DNA from: a virus | Reading direction: 5' to 3' (one strand) | DNA length: 25,592 bases | IMG/VR virus record: IMGVR_UViG_3300021961_000572 | Location: 1-25,592 of that record | Shown: piece after piece, positions 9,101 through 16,529 of the stretch | Position numbering within the stretch: position 1 is the stretch's first letter | How the letters are laid out: the number at the start of each line of letters is the position of its first letter | Translations under genes and position numbers: made by a program | Notes under the pieces: model-generated | Told to the model about the DNA's origin: nothing | The model's database searches: none | Seen by the model: only the letters and a program-made list of their open reading frames with translations

Positions 9101-12100
9101 GATTGAAAGATGTTAAAGGATCTAAACTTACTCAGTTTGGTGAATTATTACGTCAAAAAATACAACAAAAAATAATTGATCCAAGTTTACTTGGATTAAT
9201 GACGGCTTCTGATGAAACTCCAGGTATGCCAGAATATATATCTAGCATTTGGGGCATACAAAAAAGAAATCAAGTTTACTCAGCAAAACCCGGTACAAAA
9301 GAAGCCAGATTAGCAAGTCTAGGTGTTTCAGCAAATGGATTTATTCCAAATTTTGCAACAGGTTTATCTCCAAAAGTCACAAGACTTCCTTGGTTGAAAT
9401 CTTTTGCTAATAAAGAATGGTTTAATAAATTTCCTTGGTTCAATGATATTGATTTAAAAAATACAAGTCAAAATATGGATTACAATCCATATACTGGTGA
9501 AAGAAAATTAATTGCTGGTTCTGAAATGTTCAGAGAGTTAAATTTCTTAACTCATGGAAATAATAAAAATCTTACAACTGGAAATTCTCCATTGTTTAGT
9601 TATTTATATGAAGAATATGTTCGTGATATTTTAAATGAGGTTACTAAAAACAAATCCATTAAAGATGCTGAAGAAGCTGGTTTTCCAATGCGAGATAAAT
9701 ATGGAAATCCTACAAAATTTGATCCTTTCAAAGCAGCAAATACTGCTCCAATGGACGCTCTTATTAGAAATAGAGCAGGAAGAATTGGCGGCATTGAAAT
9801 AAAAGGCGGAACAGAAGAAAACTGGAAAACAAAAGATATACTTAAAAAAGAACAAGATTTTGAAACTCAAAATCCCGGTTCTACTTTGGGTAGACGTACT
9901 CGCGTTTATTCAAACATGTACAAAGGTACTGATTTTCTTACTAAAGGATTATTAAAAAGACTCGGAGTTGACAAAGCTAAAATAATTACTAATAAATTAA
10001 TAAGCTTTTATGCTGATAAAATTGCGGGTCACGAATCAGAAATAGAAAGTAATTGGAAAGCTAATAAAGGATTGAGTGGAGGTTTCGTGCCTAATTTTGC
10101 AAGTGATGTTGAAGCTAACGCTAGTTTAATGCGTCAAGTTTTAGGTATAATGCCTTTCCTTGTTGATTTGAAGAGAGGAACGTATGCTGAAGGCGATATG
10201 TTTCATTTTGAAATAGCTAATAAAAAATTCGTTGATCCAAAAACTAAAAAATCTATTTATGGATCTTTGTCAGATAAAGATATTCATGGAAATGTATATC
10301 AAGATACTTTTTTAAGAGGTTTTTATAATCCGTCTTCAGGAGTAGTTGATTTTGAATTAACAGAAGCTCAGAAAAAAGATGAAAGCTTCATGACTAGACA
10401 TTCTGTGCTTTTAAATGCAGTAAAAGCTAAATATAAGAAAAGATTTGAAGAGGCGATTCAATCAAAACCTAGATATGTTTCACCTTTGGCAGCGTTTAGA
10501 AATGAAGGTTTTGTTCCTAATTTTGGATTGATAGGAGACAGATTAAGAGAAGCGTATACTGGATCATCAGAAAAAACAACTAATGAAGTTGTTCCATTTG
10601 TATTAGACTCCAATGGAAAAATTTATTCTGATGGAAAAGATGTTCATCATGAACAAATTGTTTTTAAAAATAATATTAAAAAATGGATTCGTGGATATTA
10701 TGGAGTCTCAAATTCTAAAACTCAAGCTCCTTCTTTAAATTTCAGTACAGGCTCAAACGATCCTTCAGATAAAATATTTAGTAAATATACTAGTGCGGCA
10801 AATAAATTGTCACTATTGGATAAATTAAAATCTATATTTACTAAAGCTAAAACCGTAACTGCAAGTCAAAAATTTAGAGACAGTCTAATTACATTTAATT
10901 CTCCTGACGCGTCAAATCTTTTCTCAAAAGGTTTCATTCCTAATTTTGCTTATCAACAAGCAGTAATGAGCTTGGAGGAAAGCATGAGTGGAAACAAAGC
11001 AATTCTTGATACAAGCACTGGACCTTTTCCATTTATTAGAAATAGTAGTCAACCAAATTTCGCTTCAGCGGTAGCAGATCATGGTGGAGTTCAAAATGCA
11101 TTGAAAGATTCAATGGCTGGACAAAAAGCCGCTGGATTGATGGCCGATGGTAATATACCTAATTTTGCAGCGCCCAATCCAATAACTTTAACAGGAAAAG
11201 GATATGCTGGAAACGCTAAAGTTGAACAAGCGATAAATAATTATTTAAAATCTATTGATATTTTAACTATTTCGAATAGCGACATTAGAAAAGCTTTAGA
11301 CGGTTTATATAAAACATTAGGATTAACTGGTCAAGAATTTGAAAAATTAAAAAAAGAAGTGGTTGCACATGCGAAAGCAGAAAAAAAAGCAGCACAAGCT
11401 TTTATTGGGCCAATGCCTCAACAAAATACCGCAACAACGGCAGCGGCGGCAGTTCCTCTTGGGCCACCTAATCCAACAGCATTACAGTCTGCTAGATTAA
11501 GAGCATCAAGCTTTGGTAGAAAAGCTAACACATTTGCTCAAGGGATTGGTAATAATTTAGCTTTCACTTTAGGCGCTCCGTTAATTGCTGGGCAACTTGA
11601 AAGCGCCATTACAAGGGGTCGCGACAGATCTGAATTGTCTGTTGGAGAAAGATTTGCGGGTTCTGCTATAAGTTCTGGATTAACAAACATAAGTACTGGA
11701 GCTTCTTTAGGAACAGCTTTAGCGCCTATTCTTGGACCATTAGCTCCTTTTGGTCCAGCTATTGGTGCAGCAACTGGAGCAATTGTAGGATTGGGAACAG
11801 CAGCATTCGGAGCTTCTGATAATCTTGAAGATTTACAAAAGAAAGCTGAAAATTATAGAAATCAAACTCAAGAAGCAATTCAATCTGGAAAAGGTATAAT
11901 TGATACAGTAAAAAGTCTAGGGAATTTAGATCCTAATTCTTTAGAAGCTTTCGACGCTAATCAAAAATTAGAAGAATATTTTATAAAAATATCAGAAACG
12001 GGTCTAGATGAAAAATTTAGAGAAGCTGGATCTGATGTTGAAAAAATGACAGAAGCTATAAAAGCTTACGAAATGGAAAGAATGGCTGGTGCTAAGAGAG

Positions 12101-15100
12101 TTGCTGAATCGGCAAATAGAATGTCTAAAAAGGATTTATCTATTGAAGAATTGGGTAAAAAGGGAATTTTGAGAACAGAAAAAGCGGCAGTAACTAAATA
12201 CGCTCAAAATCAAGGTCTTGGAGGCGCTACTTCAAGTTATGTGGTGATGGAAGATGTGATAGCTAGCACAGGAGAAGCTGGAGAAGCTAATTTTAAAAAG
12301 ATAGTTACTCAAAATAGTCAACTTTTTGCTGATTTAGAAAATGTTCAAAACCAGTTAAAAAATAATTTTGTACAATTTGCAACAGAATTTAAATCTCAAT
12401 TTTCTGATTTAGTTTTTAATCAAGGAGAATTGTCTGATATACTTAAAAAGTATAATGTTACCGGAATAGACGCAAATGCTTTGGCAGTTCAGCTTCAAGA
12501 AGTCGCAAAAGATAATGGCGACTATGGAAAATTCATAGTTAATAATTTTGATAAAATTATTGAAGGTTTAGTAAGCGGTAAATATAAAACAGCAGCAGAA
12601 GCTGCTAAAGCTCAAAAAGAAATTGCACAAAGACAAGAAGGTGTTCGTCAAAAGTTGTTTCAATATTCTCAAGCTATTGAACAAGCTATTGCAAGTACAG
12701 CAATGCAGATTGAAAATTATGATTTTGAAAAGAGTTTTGGAAAATTAAATTTAGAAAAATCATCTCAATTAATTAATGATGGACTTGCTGCTATTTCTAA
12801 AAATATAGATAACGCTTTTAAGAATCAGTTTGATTTATTGGTTGGAGAAACTGCAAATATTCAACAAAAAAGAATGTTGGATTTTGATGCTGCAAATTTT
12901 GAAAAAGGTTTTGCGTTACAAAAAGAATCTAGAACTTTAGGAAGATCAAAAGAACTAGTCACTGTTCTTCAAGGAGCTTTGGAAGAAACTGCTGCTGGAA
13001 ATATAGATCAAGTTGTAGAAGCTTTTCAAAAAACAGGAAAAGTTGACATCTCTACTATATCTGGTCTTAAAAAAGGAGAAGAATCAAAAAGAGCTATCCA
13101 AGCTTTTAATTTAACTACGAGTTTAGAAGAAAAAGCAGCTAAAAATAAAGACGACAATGCGCGTAAAATATTTATGGCAGAACAAGCTTATGCTAATAAA
13201 TCTTTGGAATTAAAAAGCGCTGTCGGAAAACTTGATTATGACCTTTCAGAAAGACGTTATAAAAATACTTTACGCGAAAAAGAATTAGTAGATAGCATCA
13301 CTAATCAAAATAAACAGATTCAGATTAAGGGGCAAGCTCAGATCGAAAGAAGTCGCATCGAAACTGAAAGCCCTTATTTTATGCTTGGAAGGGGTGAGTA
13401 TGCAATTTCGGACGAAAAGAGAAAAAGAGAAGCACAGAATACTCAAAAAGGTTTTGAGTTGGAAGCGAGACAGGCAATTGCTGATGCAGAAATAGCCAGA
13501 ATACAAAGAGAAGTATTTGCTGATAATACTGATGCAACATTGAAAAATACAACAGCTATAGAAGATTTAATTATGGCTATGACACAGGAAGGAGCTAAAA
13601 ATTTTGAAACACAAACTAATAAAATTGCAGAACTTGACAAGCAAATTCAAAATGTTGGATCAACTATATCTGATGAAGCAATGCAAAGAGATCCTTTAAT
13701 TGTGCAAAAAGAAAGAAAAAAATTAGAAGAAGAAAAACAAAAAATTCTTTCTTCTTCTGAATACGCTTCTGGCAAAGCGGCTTCCGACTTGAGAAATAGA
13801 CAGATAGAAATGCAAGCGGCTAGACAAGAAATACAAAAGCGTAAAGTTCAAGGAGGCGCTTTTAACGCAACGGACTTGTCTAATATAAAAGATCCAGTTC
13901 AATATTTAAAAGATAGAGCTTCTGAAGAAAGAAAAATTCTAGAATCATTGCAAGCTCAAAAAGATAGTTTAACTGTTCAATCGGAAAAGAGAGTTTTGAC
14001 TAATGAAGAATCTCAAAAGTTAAAAACTCTTGACGAACAAATAGCTAAACAAAGAACTGTCGTCAATGATGTTGACAATGCAAACCTTTCTATACAAGAA
14101 AAAATAACAACAGAAAAAACTCGTCAAAATCAACTTGATAAAGATAGAGAAAAGAGGGGTAAATTTGGTACAGGAGTTTCTAAAGCTCTTGGAGACATAA
14201 GAACAGAAATTGATACTTTTGAAGAAAGACTTGGAGGAACAACCGTAACCGCTTTCAGAGATGGTTTGGTTGGAGCCATGGATGCTGCAATAAACAGGAC
14301 TGATGATCTTGGAAGTGCGTTGTTAGAAGTCGCTGGAGGATTCTTAAAGAGCATACAAAATGCAATGTTCCAACAAATTGCTAATCAGATAGTCAGTGGA
14401 GCAGGTTTTGCAATTGGTAAGCAAAAAGGTGGGGTCATACACGCTCAGGCTGGCATGTATATTAGCGATGCTGGAAGAACTGGTGACGTTAATCCAGCCA
14501 TGCTTGAAGATGGAGAATATGTATTAAATAGAAAAACAGTTAAAGCTTTGGGTGGTCCAAAAGAAATAGATAAACTTAATTTTGGGATGTTTCCAAGATT
14601 TGGTGTTGGAGCTAGAAGATTTGCTGATGGTGGAAATACTGGAAGTGTACAAGCGGCTGCTTCAATGAACGAGCCTTTTGCTCAGTTAAGTGAATTTGGA
14701 AAAGAAAATAATCCTGAATATCAAAAGTATTTGGAAAGAATAAGAGAAGAACAGGCTAAAAAAGATGCGAAGAAAGCTCAAAGAAGCGCATTGGTAAGAT
14801 CTCTGATTGGTACAGCTTTAACAACTGGAATAATGATGGGTGTAGGTTCTTTGGCTAAAGGAATGACAGGTCCTAAAGTTGGTGGAGCAAAACCATCTTC
14901 TACACAATTGAGTCAATTAAAAAAGGCTGGAGTAACCATAAATGAAAGCGGCTTGCCAAATATGCAAAAAGGTGGAGTATTACATTTTGCAAATGGTGGT
15001 TATTTGCCTTATGGAAATAGATTAAATGATAGTATTCCAGCTTTACTAAGCGGTGGCGAATATATTGTTAATAGCAAAGCTGTTAGAAAGTATGGAGTTG

Positions 15101-15387
15101 GCGGACTAAATAGAATCAATTCTGGAGTCGCTAGATTCCAAGATGGAGGTTTGGTTGGTGACGCAGCAAAAACAAACGCTAATACAGAATCTTCAACTTC
15201 TAATAATGTTAGCGTTAATATTACAGTTAATGCTACAGATGGTAAAGCTCAGAATGAACAGTCTTCTGCTGATGGAGGAGATGATAAGAACAGAGCTTTG
15301 GGTAACAAGATTAAAGAAGTTGTTTTACAAGTTATCACAAATGAACAAAGAACTGGCGGCTTGTTAGATTCTACAAAGAAAAAATAA
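6127..15387 (+). CDS. Giant multidomain tail tape measure protein
   Basis: 3086 residues, several times lambda gpH (853). Residues about 40-285 are a phage tail tape measure domain (A-F-G-A-S-T-A-V-I-G-G, T-G-V-S-A-A-Q-A, A-R-G-G-A-V-I-G-N-A-L-K-T-I-F-T-R-L), as in TP901-type minor tail proteins. Hydrophobic stretches lie at 431-460, 1862-1895 and 2888-2912 and may enter the host membrane. Residues about 547-1681 form a mosaic insert punctuated by G-F-[ILV]-P-N-F-A copies, with nuclease-like, HAD-like and unnamed modules (listed separately). Residues about 1900-2750 are charged helix and probable coiled coil, the part expected to span the tube. The C-terminus has two GG...GEY.N repeats (2768-2836, 2949-3008). 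The gene follows the chaperone pair and precedes the tail-tip genes. If only the helical part (about 1900 residues) sets length at 0.15 nm per residue, the tail would be near 290 nm; this is an estimate. Confidence 0.95.
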   Translation: MAVQISVQASQTALAQSIAQGVAAFNARYASQNQLNLQVNASGFTQPLGRITGNLKEFESALAASNARVLAFGASTAVIGGVGKAFREIADVTIEVEKNITDINRVLGLSTDKLQKFSSDLFGVAKQTASSFQDAAKASLEFSRQGLNAEDTLKKTADALTLVRLTGVSAAQAVEDLTAATNAFKETGLTTNDILNKIVAVEQQFAVSADDLTSAVSRTGQAAKEAGVNFDQLNALVASAQEKTARGGAVIGNALKTIFTRLQRTETLDQLENFNIAVRDIEGNVLPAIQILQNFAGAYKDLSTAQKASLSEQVAGVYQVNILKSIITDLNEKQGVYNRALDYGTQATNEAEQANAKLNLTLAALISQTGTNLQQLSNNIGKVTFEPVFKSLVSPFNDAVTYINDLLEGEGIGSQFANGLLLGIKNILSGPGLVGAVAVIGKVITNTFSYASSALPALFGITTETQKRKNIEEAVLKIIQSQSQVSLALRGQQGNLVAQSQILFNLAQAQTAEYQQQLATAKQLAAALTPRNITVGQAGLQVGKIKAGGYIPRDVQNAEVMGAAIGGYKAGKVVKAPVGGVMNTAETVKYIPGFAQPFINPPAGSKAGRMHRIKSINQTGIDPYAANGFLPNFAIPPAYVEERYDNVVRGKTPNKSRNSYSLNIDGLPSDRLNADLNLDFKGTKIDAGYSNADEIPTRNKYFDQIYGQIKIVKFLEKEMITNAVDSIWEKVVSGKNDYSPDDPISKLLLSPDLTKQAFNRALLKNNISLLDLRDKYNRSNGGMPLQDKTFKTIRTKRELKTPKDFQESLFGDKNNFIGSFYEGILLNNLKGYVLADNEYSAVDLVGDKYNLSLPPLEAKGGQAELDQLIRKGIRSSSLKADDKTGPENFGRLVVVQPYGSGLAYNSGFIPNFSPIIDDNYFDKHAFPGGTAIGPIPDKAIQNILDRQRKRQMTYLDFDRTLVRTMGDIAYAKVAPDQKKGVLQKMFLDKEARLKDVKGSKLTQFGELLRQKIQQKIIDPSLLGLMTASDETPGMPEYISSIWGIQKRNQVYSAKPGTKEARLASLGVSANGFIPNFATGLSPKVTRLPWLKSFANKEWFNKFPWFNDIDLKNTSQNMDYNPYTGERKLIAGSEMFRELNFLTHGNNKNLTTGNSPLFSYLYEEYVRDILNEVTKNKSIKDAEEAGFPMRDKYGNPTKFDPFKAANTAPMDALIRNRAGRIGGIEIKGGTEENWKTKDILKKEQDFETQNPGSTLGRRTRVYSNMYKGTDFLTKGLLKRLGVDKAKIITNKLISFYADKIAGHESEIESNWKANKGLSGGFVPNFASDVEANASLMRQVLGIMPFLVDLKRGTYAEGDMFHFEIANKKFVDPKTKKSIYGSLSDKDIHGNVYQDTFLRGFYNPSSGVVDFELTEAQKKDESFMTRHSVLLNAVKAKYKKRFEEAIQSKPRYVSPLAAFRNEGFVPNFGLIGDRLREAYTGSSEKTTNEVVPFVLDSNGKIYSDGKDVHHEQIVFKNNIKKWIRGYYGVSNSKTQAPSLNFSTGSNDPSDKIFSKYTSAANKLSLLDKLKSIFTKAKTVTASQKFRDSLITFNSPDASNLFSKGFIPNFAYQQAVMSLEESMSGNKAILDTSTGPFPFIRNSSQPNFASAVADHGGVQNALKDSMAGQKAAGLMADGNIPNFAAPNPITLTGKGYAGNAKVEQAINNYLKSIDILTISNSDIRKALDGLYKTLGLTGQEFEKLKKEVVAHAKAEKKAAQAFIGPMPQQNTATTAAAAVPLGPPNPTALQSARLRASSFGRKANTFAQGIGNNLAFTLGAPLIAGQLESAITRGRDRSELSVGERFAGSAISSGLTNISTGASLGTALAPILGPLAPFGPAIGAATGAIVGLGTAAFGASDNLEDLQKKAENYRNQTQEAIQSGKGIIDTVKSLGNLDPNSLEAFDANQKLEEYFIKISETGLDEKFREAGSDVEKMTEAIKAYEMERMAGAKRVAESANRMSKKDLSIEELGKKGILRTEKAAVTKYAQNQGLGGATSSYVVMEDVIASTGEAGEANFKKIVTQNSQLFADLENVQNQLKNNFVQFATEFKSQFSDLVFNQGELSDILKKYNVTGIDANALAVQLQEVAKDNGDYGKFIVNNFDKIIEGLVSGKYKTAAEAAKAQKEIAQRQEGVRQKLFQYSQAIEQAIASTAMQIENYDFEKSFGKLNLEKSSQLINDGLAAISKNIDNAFKNQFDLLVGETANIQQKRMLDFDAANFEKGFALQKESRTLGRSKELVTVLQGALEETAAGNIDQVVEAFQKTGKVDISTISGLKKGEESKRAIQAFNLTTSLEEKAAKNKDDNARKIFMAEQAYANKSLELKSAVGKLDYDLSERRYKNTLREKELVDSITNQNKQIQIKGQAQIERSRIETESPYFMLGRGEYAISDEKRKREAQNTQKGFELEARQAIADAEIARIQREVFADNTDATLKNTTAIEDLIMAMTQEGAKNFETQTNKIAELDKQIQNVGSTISDEAMQRDPLIVQKERKKLEEEKQKILSSSEYASGKAASDLRNRQIEMQAARQEIQKRKVQGGAFNATDLSNIKDPVQYLKDRASEERKILESLQAQKDSLTVQSEKRVLTNEESQKLKTLDEQIAKQRTVVNDVDNANLSIQEKITTEKTRQNQLDKDREKRGKFGTGVSKALGDIRTEIDTFEERLGGTTVTAFRDGLVGAMDAAINRTDDLGSALLEVAGGFLKSIQNAMFQQIANQIVSGAGFAIGKQKGGVIHAQAGMYISDAGRTGDVNPAMLEDGEYVLNRKTVKALGGPKEIDKLNFGMFPRFGVGARRFADGGNTGSVQAAASMNEPFAQLSEFGKENNPEYQKYLERIREEQAKKDAKKAQRSALVRSLIGTALTTGIMMGVGSLAKGMTGPKVGGAKPSSTQLSQLKKAGVTINESGLPNMQKGGVLHFANGGYLPYGNRLNDSIPALLSGGEYIVNSKAVRKYGVGGLNRINSGVARFQDGGLVGDAAKTNANTESSTSNNVSVNITVNATDGKAQNEQSSADGGDDKNRALGNKIKEVVLQVITNEQRTGGLLDSTKKK
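8029..8844 (+). other. Tape measure module D1: PD-(D/E)XK nuclease-like
   Basis: Residues 635-906, between the first and second motif copies. The second half has the arrangement of a PD-(D/E)XK nuclease core: a helix with E822 (F-Y-E-G-I-L-L-N-N-L), D843 on a strand (A-V-D-L-V-G), and E857-A-K859-G-G on the next strand, 14 residues after D843. It ends with a hydrophobic strand (G-R-L-V-V-V-Q-P). Family membership is a motif-level judgement. The first half (635-800) is charged, without a motif I recognise. Confidence 0.5.
8866..9336 (+). other. Tape measure module D2: HAD-phosphatase-like
   Basis: Residues 914-1070. HAD motif I is present as Y-L-D956-F-D958-R-T960-L, with the nucleophile and acid/base Asp in the DxDxT order. 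A strand ending L-M-T1026-A-S fits motif II (T/S) and is followed by a helix and I-W-G-I, as in HAD proteins. K1058 in P-G-T-K-E-A-R-L-A-S-L-G could be motif III. The acidic motif IV is not visible before the next GFIPNFA, so the domain may be shortened, inactive or use another acid. Confidence 0.5.
9358..10080 (+). other. Tape measure module D3: second PD-(D/E)XK nuclease-like
   Basis: Residues 1078-1318. A helix with E1162/E1163 (Y-L-Y-E-E-Y-V-R-D-I-L), D1210 (P-M-D-A-L-I) and E1224-I-K1226-G-G reproduce the nuclease core. The D to E spacing (14) and the E-x-K-G-G ending are the same as in module D1, although the sequences around them differ widely. A conserved-looking Gln-containing helix follows (K-E-Q-D-F-E-T-Q). 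The region 1078-1150 is aromatic-rich and of unknown role. Confidence 0.55.
10102..10506 (+). other. Tape measure module D4: unnamed, related to D5
   Basis: Residues 1326-1460. Central feature: K-S-I-Y-G-S-L-S-D-K-D-I-H1387, then R1397-G-F-Y, a strand (G-V-V-D-F-E-L) and a C-terminal basic helix. Module D5 has the same order of elements. I do not recognise a named family with confidence. The layout resembles small His-containing domains seen in large phage polyproteins. Confidence 0.4.
10528..10929 (+). other. Tape measure module D5: unnamed, related to D4
   Basis: Residues 1468-1601. Central feature: L-D-S-N-G-K-I-Y-S-D-G-K-D-V-H1507-H1508-E, then W-I-R1522-G-Y-Y, a strand (S-L-N-F-S-T-G) and a helical end (L-L-D-K-L-K-S-I-F). 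The K-I-Y-x-x-x(-)D-K/G-D-[IV]-H and R-G-[FY]-Y elements match D4, so the two are probably duplicated and diverged. No catalytic assignment is possible from sequence. Confidence 0.4.
10951..11169 (+). repeat. Two short degenerate motif units without cargo
   Basis: Residues 1609-1681 contain two units of about 35 residues, each with S-L-E-E-S-M-S-G-N-K-A or A-L-K-D-S-M-A-G-Q-K-A-A followed by a PNFA ending. They look like the bare linker unit of the array with no module inserted, which gives an idea of the ancestral repeat. Confidence 0.55.
14428..15150 (+). repeat. Duplicated C-terminal GG...GEY.N segment of tape measure
   Basis: Residues 2768-2836 and 2949-3008 align as G-G-V-[IL]-H, then P-A-[ML]-L, then G-E-Y-[VI]-[LV]-N, then L/I-N-x-G and a final R-F-x-D-G-G. 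The P-A-M-L-x-x-G-E-Y-V segment is frequent near the C-terminus of tape measure proteins of siphophages. Between the copies lies a basic helix and a hydrophobic segment (2888-2912). The C-terminal end of a tape measure is expected near the tail tip, so these units may contact the distal tube ring. Confidence 0.75.
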
Positions 15388-15390
15388 CAA

Positions 15391-16497
15391 ATGAAAAATA
15401 AAGCTCAAGCACAATATAATCAAAAAGTATTTTTGGAAGGAGTAAAACTAAAAGGTGTTACTTCTGTTGATGGATCGTATACTCATTCAGTTATGCCAAT
15501 AAATGTGCTTGGTCAAGGAGCGGTTAAAACTGTTATCGCCGATGTTCCACAGGCTGATTTTTCTATAAGTAGAAATATTGCTTTTGCTGATATATTTAAT
15601 CCTTTTACAGGAGTTGTGGAAAGGTTGCGAGGGTCTTTGAATTATGGAGACAAGATATTTGGATTTGAAGATGGTTATTTATCATCTTATTCGTATGACG
15701 TATCTTATGGAGACGTTCCACAAACTAATATTGGTATAAAAGTTTATGGAGACATTGGAAGCGGAATGTATTTATCAAACTCTTCTAATCCTCAATTTGT
15801 AGGAATAGATGGAACATTAAATGCAACAGGCGATTATAATGATGCAGAAGATATACCAATATATCCTGCAAACATTGTTTTGTCTTGCAGAAACAGTAGT
15901 ACAAATAGAGTTAAATCTTTTTCTTTCTCTAGTAATATAAATTACGATGTTATATATGGCGTAAATTCTATAAAGCCAATTCAAGTTTCTATAAAATATC
16001 CTATTGAAGTTATGGTGGATTTCACCCTTGAAGTGGATGATTACGAAACAAAAAGAATGACAGATATGTTAGTAACTGGTATTGCAGATCCATTTACAAT
16101 CGATGTTTTTGGAACAGTTTTTGAAGATCAGCCAATTTATACACAAACTTTTACTTTAAATGGTCCATTATTAACTCCTTTAGAGGCTGGCGATGGAACT
16201 CCTTTATTATTCAATAGAAAACCAAGTTTTAATAGTAATTTTGTAGGACCGATTCCAGAAAGTTCAGAATCTTATAATTATATTAAATTATTTAGTTTTT
16301 CTTATTCTCCAGATACTAGCAAATTAGTTTCTGAACAAGTTTCAGCATCTGCTGATGACGTAACCAATGTAAAATTAAGTTATATAACATATGTTAATAA
16401 AACTTCTCAAAGCTCTGACATCTTTTTCGATCAGTATAAAAATGATAAAATTGTTTATCAATCTGCTGCACAAGCTTTTGAAGAACAAAACAAGTAA
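15391..16497 (+). CDS. Tail-tube-like distal tail protein
   Basis: 368 residues, start 3 nt after the tape measure stop. It carries the tube pattern found in the minus-strand tube protein: residues 95-122 (G-Y-L-S-S-Y-S-Y-D-V-S-Y-G-D-V-P) correspond to tube 182-208, residues 174-227 (V-K-S-F-S-F-S-S-N-I ... P-I-E-V-M-V-D-F) correspond to tube 301-350, and 312-335 (L-V-S-E-Q-V-S-A-S-A-D-D-V-T-N-V) correspond to the closing strands. This suggests a two-domain tube-fold ring, such as the distal tail protein or first ring below the tube. The C-terminal 35 residues are charged. No enzymatic motif is seen. Immediate adjacency to the tape measure gene supports a role at the tail-tip end. Exact identity is inferred. 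Confidence 0.55.
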   Translation: MKNKAQAQYNQKVFLEGVKLKGVTSVDGSYTHSVMPINVLGQGAVKTVIADVPQADFSISRNIAFADIFNPFTGVVERLRGSLNYGDKIFGFEDGYLSSYSYDVSYGDVPQTNIGIKVYGDIGSGMYLSNSSNPQFVGIDGTLNATGDYNDAEDIPIYPANIVLSCRNSSTNRVKSFSFSSNINYDVIYGVNSIKPIQVSIKYPIEVMVDFTLEVDDYETKRMTDMLVTGIADPFTIDVFGTVFEDQPIYTQTFTLNGPLLTPLEAGDGTPLLFNRKPSFNSNFVGPIPESSESYNYIKLFSFSYSPDTSKLVSEQVSASADDVTNVKLSYITYVNKTSQSSDIFFDQYKNDKIVYQSAAQAFEEQNK

Positions 16498-16529
16498 TTT
16501 AAAAAAATAGAGTGTAAATTAATATATAT

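Larger units (their letters stand above)
8008..11169 (+). repeat. Array of GF[ILV]PNFA motifs in tape measure
   Basis: Protein-level repeat. Copies begin at residues 628 (GFLPNFA), 907 (GFIPNFS), 1071 (GFIPNFA), 1319 (GFVPNFA), 1461 (GFVPNFG), 1602 (GFIPNFA), 1642 (degenerate, Q-P-N-F-A) and 1675 (G-N-I-P-N-F-A). Nucleotide starts are 8008, 8845, 9337, 10081, 10507, 10930, 11050 and 11149. The codons vary between copies (for example CCT or CCA for Pro), so the repeat is maintained at protein level, not as recent DNA duplication. Possible forerunners are G-G-Y-I-P at 548-552 and Y-I-P-G-F-A at 590-595. The copies delimit blocks of 273, 157, 241, 135, 134, 33 and 28 residues. They may be linkers, tube-binding turns or processing sites. 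Confidence 0.9.

Noticed and set aside
13285-14354. Several minus-strand frames of 65-74 residues opposite the tape measure gene
   Set aside because: They are antisense to the coiled-coil coding region, have Ser/Phe/Leu-rich shadow composition, and no leader or neighbours on that strand.
15143-15367. Leucine-rich 74-residue reading frame on the plus strand
   Set aside because: It lies wholly inside the C-terminal end of the tape measure gene in another frame, with low-complexity composition.
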